A stretch of DNA of 64,000 nucleotides, taken from assembly GCF_029783845.1 (NCBI RefSeq), contig NZ_LWID01000001.1, forward strand, positions 1,364,001 through 1,428,000. The letters are read 5' to 3'. The translations under genes and the position numbers were made by a program. Source of the DNA: Volucribacter amazonae (lineage in GTDB: Bacteria > Pseudomonadota > Gammaproteobacteria > Enterobacterales > Pasteurellaceae). Positions 9,116 through 16,760 of the stretch are shown here, piece after piece. The notes beneath the pieces are model-generated. The model made no database searches. It worked only from the letters and a program-made list of their open reading frames with translations, and was not told where the DNA came from. Every line of letters begins with the position of its first letter. The first letter of the stretch is position 1.

Positions 9116-9170
9116 CAGCCACGAAAATAAGGATTGTGAGTTTTAATTATGATATATAAGATATTAAGTG

Positions 9171-9206
9171 TATCCCATTTATTTTATTAAATGGGATATT
9201 TTACTT
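9171..9206 (+). terminator. terminator after the nuclease gene
   Basis: TATCCCATTTA and TAAATGGGATA form a perfect 11-bp stem, followed by TTTTACTTTT. It lies between the nuclease gene and a repeat palindrome. Confidence 0.75.
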
Positions 9207-9207
9207 T

Positions 9208-9241
9208 TATAGTCGTTCCACTTTAAATTGAAACGACTATA
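9208..9241. repeat. 34-bp palindrome made from the two Correia-like ends
   Basis: TATAGTCGTTCCACTTT is joined directly to AAATTGAAACGACTATA, with no interior. It abuts the stop of the Gfo/Idh gene on the minus strand and could form a hairpin in its message. Confidence 0.75.
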
Positions 9242-10309
9242 TTAATTAGAAAGTAGGATTAACTTTTGTTGTTTTATTGATAAACTTGCAGCGTTTGCGG
9301 CGGAAACGGCAAACATAATATTATTAGTTAATACAGAGTGCTGTTTTCCTAATAGATGATTAATTATATTTTCAGCTTCAATTTCTACGGCTCGACTTAA
9401 CCATAATGGTGCTAAAGTATCTTTTTCGTGATAACGCTGAATATTTTTACTACTTTCTCTTAAAGAGAGATCGGCTTCAAATTCATCAAATAGATTAAAT
9501 TGTTGACGATGGCCATTAGATAAAGTCAAGGTCATTGTGGAAGTGAAGAAATTTACAACTAATGCTCCTAATTCGCCATGTATAGCTATCCCCCATTCAT
9601 GTAAACGATAGGCAGTGCCCATTTCAAGGGAGGCAAAAATACCATTATTAAAGCGTAATAATAATTGAATAATATCGTGATTTTCAGGGGTATCTAAATG
9701 TGCAATATTTGTGGCTTGTGCATAAACAGAATGAACATCACCTAATAACCAACAGAGCAGATCGAGTTCATGAATTTCATTAAATAATTTACCACCAGTA
9801 AGTTTAATATCATTTTTCCACCAATGTTTATTTGTTGAGCTATCGATCCAACGTTGACGATTTGCTCGGGCAACGGTAATTTTACCTAGTTGGTTTTGTG
9901 TAATAATTTGTTTTGCCTTTAGTAGCCCCGGTAAGGTGCGTAATAAATGCCCAACAAAAATCTGTTTTTGTTTTTGTTGAGCTAGGTTAATAATTTGTTG
10001 GCCTTGTTTAGGATCAATCACAAAAGGTGTTTCAATAAATAGATGGCAATTATGGTTAAGTGCTATCATTGCAGGATCTTGATGGGCATAGTTAGGTGTA
10101 GCGATTAAAAGTAAATCAGGCGTAGTGTGTTTTAGTAGTTGATGAATATCAGTATAAGCCTGAGTATTAAATTTTTCTGCTAATTGTTGAGCCCTATGCT
10201 TATCAATATCCGTTACTCCAATTAATTGCGAATTTGCTTTAGTAAAACCTTGAGCCAGCTGTTGTCCAAAAAAGCCACAACCGACTAAGGCAGTGGTAAT
10301 ATGTGTCAT
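9242..10309 (-). CDS. Gfo/Idh/MocA-family protein with altered EKP motif
   Basis: The N-terminal Rossmann domain (VGCGFFGQQLA, residues 9-19) and the C-terminal GFO_IDH_MocA domain are both present in 355 residues, so it belongs to the NAD(P)-dependent sugar/polyol dehydrogenases. The usual EKP motif reads ETP (LFIETPFVI, about residue 92), so the lysine that normally contacts cofactor and substrate is missing. The conserved GGKLFNEIHELD segment is intact. It is recognisably a paralogue of the dehydrogenase at 15421. It overlaps the regulator gene by four bases (ATGA) and is co-transcribed with it. It may be a divergent enzyme or a non-catalytic binder. Confidence 0.85.
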   Translation of the reverse strand: MTHITTALVGCGFFGQQLAQGFTKANSQLIGVTDIDKHRAQQLAEKFNTQAYTDIHQLLKHTTPDLLLIATPNYAHQDPAMIALNHNCHLFIETPFVIDPKQGQQIINLAQQKQKQIFVGHLLRTLPGLLKAKQIITQNQLGKITVARANRQRWIDSSTNKHWWKNDIKLTGGKLFNEIHELDLLCWLLGDVHSVYAQATNIAHLDTPENHDIIQLLLRFNNGIFASLEMGTAYRLHEWGIAIHGELGALVVNFFTSTMTLTLSNGHRQQFNLFDEFEADLSLRESSKNIQRYHEKDTLAPLWLSRAVEIEAENIINHLLGKQHSVLTNNIMFAVSAANAASLSIKQQKLILLSN

Positions 10310-11010
10310 ACTTTAATTCCTTTTGTTAAACCTAATCTAATTTGCTGAAAATAGTAGAGAATTGCACGTTGTGTACGCTCTAAATCCCTTGCTTCAATGG
10401 CATCAACTAATTCTCTATATTGCATAGCTACCATAGTCGGAGTAGTTGTTAATTTAGGGAGATCTTTTTCAAGTTGTTGATAAATTTGCCAAAATGCATC
10501 TAGATATTGTGTTAATAAATGATTGTTAATCGATTGATATATCAACAAATGAATGTGTCGTTCTTCGTTAAGTGAAAATTGATTTTTATAGGCATTTTGT
10601 TCAATAATTGCGACCAATTCTAGTAGGGATTGCACTTCAATGTCAGTAATTTGAGCTACTGCCATAGGAGCAAAACCATATTGTAAGATTTCTCTAACAT
10701 CAAGAATGTCTAAAATATTTTTTAAATTATCCTGTAAATGTAGTTGTGCATAGAATGTTAATCCACGAATCATAGGTACAAGCGATGATTCGCCAACAAA
10801 TGTGCCTATACCATGCCTAATGTCTAGTATGTGTAATGCTTCTAAGGATTTAATTGCTTCTCTTAAACTAGAACGGCTTACAGAAAAAAGTTCAATCAAC
10901 TCATTTTCGGTTGGCATAAGATCGCCAGATTTTAATTGGCGTTGCAGAATAAGTTGTTTTATTTTTTCTTGTAATTCAAGTGAGGCTTCTTTTTTAGTTA
11001 ATTTGCTCAT
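10306..11010 (-). CDS. GntR-family regulator, FadR/FCD subfamily
   Basis: This is a cytoplasmic transcription factor of 234 residues. Residues about 10-75 form the winged helix (SGDLMPTENELIELFSVSRS then SLREAIKSLEALHILDIRHG), and residues about 90-225 form an all-helical FCD ligand domain. FCD regulators usually sense small organic or sugar acids. It is divergent from the ABC transporter operon across 175 bases that contain an imperfect dyad, and is followed by an overlapping dehydrogenase gene. I infer that it represses or controls both directions of this sugar module. The inducer cannot be read from sequence. Confidence 0.9.
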   Translation of the reverse strand: MSKLTKKEASLELQEKIKQLILQRQLKSGDLMPTENELIELFSVSRSSLREAIKSLEALHILDIRHGIGTFVGESSLVPMIRGLTFYAQLHLQDNLKNILDILDVREILQYGFAPMAVAQITDIEVQSLLELVAIIEQNAYKNQFSLNEERHIHLLIYQSINNHLLTQYLDAFWQIYQQLEKDLPKLTTTPTMVAMQYRELVDAIEARDLERTQRAILYYFQQIRLGLTKGIKV

Positions 11011-11061
11011 AATTTTTTCATTTTTGTGATCTAGATCTCTTTATTTCTTAATAGATATAAG

Positions 11062-11086
11062 ACATCATATGTCATATATCAGATGT
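11062..11086. promoter_or_regulatory. candidate operator of the FadR-type regulator
   Basis: The 25 bases from ACATC to GATGT form an imperfect dyad with internal CATATG and CATATATC. They sit midway in the 175-base divergent region between the regulator and the ABC operon. The assignment rests on position and symmetry only. Confidence 0.4.
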
Positions 11087-11185
11087 TGTAAAAAATAATA
11101 AAAAATTGCTTATTATTTTATCTATTTTCCTTAAGTTGTAAATCCTAAATCAATAATCTTTATATTTCAGATCAAGGAGATAAAG

Positions 11186-12292
11186 ATGGCGACCTTAGTA
11201 TTAAAGAATATTTATAAACGCTATGACAATGGCTTTGAAGCAGTGCAAGATTTTAACTTAGTTGTACAAGATAAAGAATTTATTGCATTAGTTGGTCCTT
11301 CGGGTTGTGGTAAATCAACAACATTAAGAATGATAGCAGGGCTTGACGATATTTCTGCGGGAGAATTTTATATTGATGATCGTTTAGTTAATGATGTTGA
11401 GGCAAAAGATCGAGATATTGCAATGGTATTCCAATCTTATGCTTTATATCCCCATATGACGGTTTATGAAAATATGGCATTTGCTTTAAAACTACGCAAG
11501 TTACCTAAAGTACAAATTGATCAAAAAGTACAAGAAGCCGCTAAAATTTTAGGTTTAGAACAGTTATTAAATCGTAAACCCAAAGCCTTATCTGGTGGAC
11601 AACGTCAACGAGTCGCTTTAGGACGTACTATTGTACGTTCCCCAAAAGTGTTTTTAATGGACGAACCTTTATCTAATTTAGACGCTAAATTACGGAGTAA
11701 TATGCGTGCTGAAATTATTCGTATTCATAAAAAACTCAATGCAACAACCATTTATGTTACTCATGATCAAACAGAGGCGATGACAATGGCTGATCGTATT
11801 GTGGTGATGAAAGCAGGCATTGTACAACAAATAGGTACACCAAGAGAAATTTATAATCACCCTAATAATTTATTTGTTGCTGGATTTATTGGTGCACCAA
11901 CCATGAATTTTATTCGGGGAACTATTGAGGATAATTATTTTGTAGTAAATAAAGATGTAACATTATTTATCCCTGAAAAAATATATCAATATCTTGTAGA
12001 AAAAGGCTATCAAAATAAATCGGTGATTTTAGGGATTAGACCAGAAAATATTTCTAATGATCCTATGTTATTAGGAATTTATCAACATTCCATTCTTAAT
12101 GCGGATATTCATGTGTCAGAGTTACTTGGTGCTGAATATATTCTACATACCGAAATTGCAGGACAACAAATTAAAGCGATAGTACCTTCTCGGCAGAATA
12201 TTTCAATGGGGCAAAATATTAAGTTAGCTTTTGATATGAAATATGCCCATTTCTTTGATCCTGAAACAGAGCAATCTTTGTTTACTTTATAA
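11186..12292 (+). CDS. CUT1 sugar ABC transporter ATPase (MalK/UgpC type)
   Basis: The 368-residue ATPase powers the importer encoded downstream. The Walker A loop GPSGCGKST is near residue 37, the signature LSGGQRQRVALGR near residue 135, and Walker B VFLMDEPLSNLDAKLR near 155. A C-terminal TOBE/MalK regulatory domain starts around residue 240. This layout is typical of CUT1 carbohydrate importers, in which one ATPase forms a homodimer. The ribosome site AAGGAGATAAAG precedes the ATG. It is the first gene of the operon ATPase, binding protein, permease, permease, dehydrogenase. Substrate is unknown. Confidence 0.95.
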   Translation: MATLVLKNIYKRYDNGFEAVQDFNLVVQDKEFIALVGPSGCGKSTTLRMIAGLDDISAGEFYIDDRLVNDVEAKDRDIAMVFQSYALYPHMTVYENMAFALKLRKLPKVQIDQKVQEAAKILGLEQLLNRKPKALSGGQRQRVALGRTIVRSPKVFLMDEPLSNLDAKLRSNMRAEIIRIHKKLNATTIYVTHDQTEAMTMADRIVVMKAGIVQQIGTPREIYNHPNNLFVAGFIGAPTMNFIRGTIEDNYFVVNKDVTLFIPEKIYQYLVEKGYQNKSVILGIRPENISNDPMLLGIYQHSILNADIHVSELLGAEYILHTEIAGQQIKAIVPSRQNISMGQNIKLAFDMKYAHFFDPETEQSLFTL

Positions 12293-12303
12293 GGAGAATG
12301 ATT

Positions 12304-13656
12304 ATGCGAGTAAAAAAACTTTCTTCACTTTGGTTATCTGTCTTAGCAAGTATGACACTATTATCAGCTTGTGAAAAAACAGAACCACAAACTGTCAATA
12401 TAGGAATGCCACAAGAGGGACAAGAATTATCAGGTAATCTTATATTTTGGCATTCTTTTACTCAAGGCCCACGTTTAGAAATTATTCAGCAAGCAGCAAA
12501 TGAATTTCAGCAAAAACACCCTAAAGTGAGTATAAAAATTGAAACCTTTTCTTGGAACGATTTTTATACTAAATGGACGACAGGTTTATCTTCTGGAAAT
12601 GTTCCTGATATGAGTACCGCATTGCCTAATCAAGTAATTGAAATGATTAATTTTGGTGCATTACAGCCCATTAATGATTTAATTGATAGTATTGGCAGAG
12701 ATAAATTTTCAGCAACAGCTATTAATGAAGGCAGTTTAAATCAGCACAATTATTCTCTTCCTTTGTATTCCCATGCTCAAGTTATGTGGGTTCGTAAGGA
12801 TTTGCTAGCTAAACATAATCTACCTGTTCCACAAACATGGCAACAACTTTATGATACAGCCAAAATCTTAACTCAAGATAATGTTTATGGCTTGTCAGTT
12901 CCTATGGGAAGTAATGATTTTATGGCAACACGTTTGCTTAACCTTTATGTAAGAAGTGGTGGTGGAAGTTTACTCACTGAAGATCTTAAAGTTGATTTAA
13001 CTAGCCCCTTAGTACAAGAGGGTATCAAATACTGGGTAAAAATGTATCAAAATACTTCCCCTAGAGATTCTGTGAATTATAACGTTTTACAACAAGCTAC
13101 TTTGTTTTATCAAGGTAAAACAGCATTTGATTTTAATTCAGGTTTTCAAATTGGTGGCGTAAAAGCAAATTCACCACAATTACTCAGTGAAATTGATGCC
13201 TATCCTCTGCCTAAACGTCATATTAATGATCCTGATTATGCGGCAGAAACTTCAAATATACCATTGGTTGTATGGAAACAATCAAAACACCCAGATATTG
13301 CTAAGGCTTTTCTGAAAACTTTATATGAAAAAGATCGTTATATTCAATTTTTAACTGCAGTTCCAGTTGGTATGTTGCCTGCGATTAAAGGTATTTCACA
13401 ACAAGAAGAATATCAACAAAATCCTGTTATTCAACAGTTCAATCAAGCTGAAAAAGTGATTGCTGCGGCAGCTGAACGTGGCTCTGCTATTGGATTTGAA
13501 CGAGGGGCAAGTGTACAAGCCGGTATGATAACTAATCAACATATTATTGAAAAAATGTTTCAGGATATAGTGATTAATGGAACAGATTCTATGGTTGCAG
13601 CTGAAAAAGCAGAGAAAGAGTTAAATACACTTTTTGAGGCAATTATTGTTAATTAA
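12304..13656 (+). CDS. sugar ABC transporter substrate-binding lipoprotein
   Basis: The protein is the extracytoplasmic solute receptor (SBP family 1) of the CUT1 importer. I choose the ATG of MRVKKLSSLWLSVLA because it lies seven bases after GGAG; an ATG two codons earlier is only one base from it. The product is 450 residues. The signal peptide ends in the lipobox LLSAC, so the mature protein is probably anchored by a lipidated cysteine. The body has the expected start (NLIFWHSFTQGPRLEIIQQA) and a typical SBP_bac_1 layout. It sits between the ATPase and the two permeases. The ligand could be a glycoside, oligosaccharide or polyol. Confidence 0.93.
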   Translation: MRVKKLSSLWLSVLASMTLLSACEKTEPQTVNIGMPQEGQELSGNLIFWHSFTQGPRLEIIQQAANEFQQKHPKVSIKIETFSWNDFYTKWTTGLSSGNVPDMSTALPNQVIEMINFGALQPINDLIDSIGRDKFSATAINEGSLNQHNYSLPLYSHAQVMWVRKDLLAKHNLPVPQTWQQLYDTAKILTQDNVYGLSVPMGSNDFMATRLLNLYVRSGGGSLLTEDLKVDLTSPLVQEGIKYWVKMYQNTSPRDSVNYNVLQQATLFYQGKTAFDFNSGFQIGGVKANSPQLLSEIDAYPLPKRHINDPDYAAETSNIPLVVWKQSKHPDIAKAFLKTLYEKDRYIQFLTAVPVGMLPAIKGISQQEEYQQNPVIQQFNQAEKVIAAAAERGSAIGFERGASVQAGMITNQHIIEKMFQDIVINGTDSMVAAEKAEKELNTLFEAIIVN

Positions 13657-13679
13657 ATCATAATACAAGGGGTAAGTTT

Positions 13680-14567
13680 ATGTACTACCAAACACGTCAT
13701 AATTATACTCGCTGGATATTTGTATTACCTGCATTATTAGTGGTATCAGTACTGTTTGTTTATCCTTTTTTATCCAGCATTTTTTATAGTTTTACCAATA
13801 AAAATTTAATTATGCCTCATTATAGTTTTGTGGGGCTAGCAAATTATAAAGCTGTTTTATCTGACCCTACTTTTTGGTTGTCTTTTGTTAATTCACTTAA
13901 ATGGACGATTTTTTCTTTAATTGGGCAGGTTTTGGTAGGTTTTTTACTTGCACTTGCTTTAAATAGAGTCAGACATTTTCAGTGGTTATATAAAATACTT
14001 TTAATTGTTCCTTGGGCATTTCCAACAATTGTGATTGCCTTTTCTTGGCAATGGATTTTGAATGGTGTTTATGGTTATTTACCTAATATTCTTGTCCAAT
14101 TAGGTTTTATGGATATTGCCCCCAATTTCCTTGCAGATCGTACATGGGCATTTATTTGCCTAGTGTTTATTAACATTTGGTTTGGCGCTCCTTTGATTAT
14201 GGTTAATGTGCTATCTGCTTTACAAACTGTTCCCGCAGATCAATATGAAGCAGCAAAAATTGATGGTGCAAATATGTGGCAGATTTTCCGTTATATTACC
14301 TTGCCACATATTAAAGTCGTGGTGGGATTATTAGTGGTATTACGCACCATTTGGGTTTTCAATAATTTCGATATCATTTACTTAATTACCGGTGGTGGTC
14401 CAGCAGATGCAACGATGACTTTACCAATCTTTGCCTATGATATGGGGTGGGGAAGCAAGTTGCTTGGACGTTCTTCAGCAGTAACCGTATTACTGTTTAT
14501 TTTCCTACTGTTAGTTTGTTTTATTTACTTCAAAATTATTAATCGTTGGGAAAAAGAAGGGAGATAG
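13680..14567 (+). CDS. sugar ABC transporter permease, first subunit (MalF/UgpA type)
   Basis: This inner-membrane permease has 295 residues and six predicted membrane segments. The cytoplasmic coupling loop EAAKIDGANMWQIFRYITLP (near residue 195) is the EAA motif that contacts the ATPase. The start follows AAGGGG. The gene lies 23 bases after the binding-protein gene and 3 bases before the second permease, so the two permeases are translationally coupled and form a heterodimer. Confidence 0.95.
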   Translation: MYYQTRHNYTRWIFVLPALLVVSVLFVYPFLSSIFYSFTNKNLIMPHYSFVGLANYKAVLSDPTFWLSFVNSLKWTIFSLIGQVLVGFLLALALNRVRHFQWLYKILLIVPWAFPTIVIAFSWQWILNGVYGYLPNILVQLGFMDIAPNFLADRTWAFICLVFINIWFGAPLIMVNVLSALQTVPADQYEAAKIDGANMWQIFRYITLPHIKVVVGLLVVLRTIWVFNNFDIIYLITGGGPADATMTLPIFAYDMGWGSKLLGRSSAVTVLLFIFLLLVCFIYFKIINRWEKEGR

Positions 14568-14570
14568 ATT

Positions 14571-15404
14571 ATGAAAAAGAAAATAACTTGGCTAGGCGAT
14601 ATTATTTCTCATTTATTCCTAAGCATAATGACGATTATTGCGGTCTTTCCCCTTGTATGGATTTTTATATCCTCAATAAAAGGTAAAGGAGAATTAACCA
14701 ATGATCCAACACGTTTTTGGCCTAAGGTATTAACTTTTGAATATTTTGAACATGTCATTAATGACTTAAATTTCATTGTTAATATAAAAAATAGTTTAGT
14801 TATTTCTTTAATCACAACAGTAATAGCTATCACTATTTCGGCTATGGCAGCCTATGGTATTGTAAGATTTTTCCCTAAACTTGGCTCAATAATGTCTAAA
14901 TTATTGGTCACTACTTATATTTTTCCCCCTATTCTTTTGGCAATACCTTATTCCATTGCGATGGCAAAAATAGGATTAACGAATACGATGACGGGATTAA
15001 TTATTGTCTATTTATCCTTCAGTGTACCTTATGCGGTTTGGTTACTTGTTGGTTTTTTCCAAACGGTGCCTATTGAAATTGAAGAAGCTGCGAGAATTGA
15101 TGGCGCGAATAAATTTACCGTATTCTTCAAAATTGTTTTGCCACTGGTTGCTCCGGGGATTGTAGCTACCGCAATTTATACTTTCATTAATGCTTGGAAT
15201 GAATTCTTATATGCACTTATTTTGGTCAATGATACTAGCAAGATGACCGTTGCTGTTGCATTACGTTCATTGAATGGGGCTGAGATTTTAGATTGGGGCG
15301 ATATGATGGCAGCCTCAGTATTAGTTGTCATTCCATCAGTTATCTTCTTCTGTTTTATCCAAAATAAAATAGCAAAAGGATTGGCAGAAGGTTCTGTAAA
15401 ATAA
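14571..15404 (+). CDS. sugar ABC transporter permease, second subunit (MalG/UgpE type)
   Basis: This is the partner permease of 277 residues with six membrane segments. The EAA loop IEEAARIDGANKFTVFFKIV is near residue 170, and the C-terminus GLAEGSVK resembles the MalG-type ending. GAAGGGAGA at the end of the previous gene is its ribosome site. It is followed after 16 bases by the dehydrogenase gene of the same operon. Confidence 0.95.
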   Translation: MKKKITWLGDIISHLFLSIMTIIAVFPLVWIFISSIKGKGELTNDPTRFWPKVLTFEYFEHVINDLNFIVNIKNSLVISLITTVIAITISAMAAYGIVRFFPKLGSIMSKLLVTTYIFPPILLAIPYSIAMAKIGLTNTMTGLIIVYLSFSVPYAVWLLVGFFQTVPIEIEEAARIDGANKFTVFFKIVLPLVAPGIVATAIYTFINAWNEFLYALILVNDTSKMTVAVALRSLNGAEILDWGDMMAASVLVVIPSVIFFCFIQNKIAKGLAEGSVK

Positions 15405-15420
15405 TCAAGAGGAAAACAAT

Positions 15421-16527
15421 ATGATTAAATATGGTGTTGTTGGCGTAGGCTATTTTGGTGCAGATCTTGCTCGCTTTATGAATGAAATTGATACTGCAAC
15501 GATTAGTATGGTGTATGATCCTGATAACGGAGCAACGATTGCACAAGAATTAAATTGTGTGAATGCAACTTCGTTAGAACAGTTAGTGAGTAGTCCAGAT
15601 GTAGATTGTGTGATTGTGGCAACGCCAAATTATCTACATAAAGAGCCCGTTATTCAAGCTGCTCGGCATAAAAAACACGTTTTTTGTGAGAAACCCATTG
15701 CATTGAGTTATGCTGACTGTGATGAAATGGTACGTGCTTGTGAAGAAAATGGTGTGGTATTTATGGCTGGGCATATTATGAATTTCTTTAATGGTGTACA
15801 TCATGCTAAAGAATTAATTCAACAAGGTGTGATTGGTAAAGTGCTTTATTGCCATTCAGCTCGTAATGGCTGGGAAGATGAACAAGCAGAAATATCTTGG
15901 AAAAAAGTGCGGTCAAAATCGGGAGGACATTTATATCATCATATTCATGAACTGGATTGTGTGCAGTTTATTATGGGCGGTATGCCAAAAACAGTAACAA
16001 TGACAGCGGGTAATGTAGCACATCAAAGTGAAAAATTTGGCGATGAAGATGATATGTTGTTCGTGAATTTAGAATTTGATGATAATCGTTTTGCCGTTTT
16101 AGAATGGGGATCCGCGTTCCGTTGGGGAGAACATTATTTGCTTATTCAAGGCGAAAAAGGGGCAATAAAATTGGATATGTATCATTGTGGCGGAACGTTA
16201 CGTGTTAATGGGCAAGATAGTCATTTTTTGATCCATGAAAGCCAAGAAGAAGATGATGATCGTACACGCATTTATACCAGTACAGAAATGGACGGCGCAA
16301 TTCAATACGGTAAACCGGGGAAACGTACGCCATTGTGGCTGAGTTCAATTATGCGGAAAGAAATGAAATATCTTAATGATATTTTACATGGTATGCCTGC
16401 CACCGAGGAGTTTAAAAAATTACTCACAGGAGAGGCAGCGAGAGCAGCTATTGCCACAGCTGATGCCTGCACTAAATCCCGTTATGAAAACCGTAAAGTT
16501 GAAGTTGCTGAAATTGTAAATGCATAA
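15421..16527 (+). CDS. Gfo/Idh/MocA-family NAD(P)-dependent dehydrogenase
   Basis: This is a probable sugar, polyol or glycoside oxidoreductase of 368 residues. The Rossmann motif VGVGYFGADLA is at residues 6-16, and the EKP motif is intact (VFCEKPIAL, about residue 91). The putative catalytic segment GGHLYHHIHELDCV follows near residue 178. RBS AAGAGGAAAAC is strong. As the last gene of the importer operon it probably acts on the imported substrate. A uptake signal lies inside it at 15905-15913. The paralogue at 9242 lacks the EKP lysine, so this copy is likely the active partner. Confidence 0.92.
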   Translation: MIKYGVVGVGYFGADLARFMNEIDTATISMVYDPDNGATIAQELNCVNATSLEQLVSSPDVDCVIVATPNYLHKEPVIQAARHKKHVFCEKPIALSYADCDEMVRACEENGVVFMAGHIMNFFNGVHHAKELIQQGVIGKVLYCHSARNGWEDEQAEISWKKVRSKSGGHLYHHIHELDCVQFIMGGMPKTVTMTAGNVAHQSEKFGDEDDMLFVNLEFDDNRFAVLEWGSAFRWGEHYLLIQGEKGAIKLDMYHCGGTLRVNGQDSHFLIHESQEEDDDRTRIYTSTEMDGAIQYGKPGKRTPLWLSSIMRKEMKYLNDILHGMPATEEFKKLLTGEAARAAIATADACTKSRYENRKVEVAEIVNA

Positions 16528-16541
16528 AGTTAAATTTTATT

Positions 16542-16639
16542 TATAGTCCTTTCAATTTAAACTAAGACAAGGTGGCACGCCGAAGACAGTACAAAGAGAA
16601 TGGTGAGGCGTGTCTATTTTTAAATGGGACAACAATATT
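16542..16639 (+). repeat. Correia-like palindromic element (98 bp, diverged)
   Basis: It runs from TATAGTCCTTTCAATTT to GGGACAACAATATT, with interior ACAAGGTGGCACGCCGAAG and GACAGTACAAAGAGAATGG. Both ends are mutated relative to better copies. A perfect uptake signal (16643-16651) follows immediately. Confidence 0.75.
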
Positions 16640-16760
16640 AAAAAGTGCGGTCAATTTACCGCATTTTTTATGGTTTGGTTTGTAATCAAATGCCCATTAT
16701 TCACAATTCCCTCCTCTCTCGTTACAATAACAGACTAATTTTTTATTTAGGTAGGTAGTT

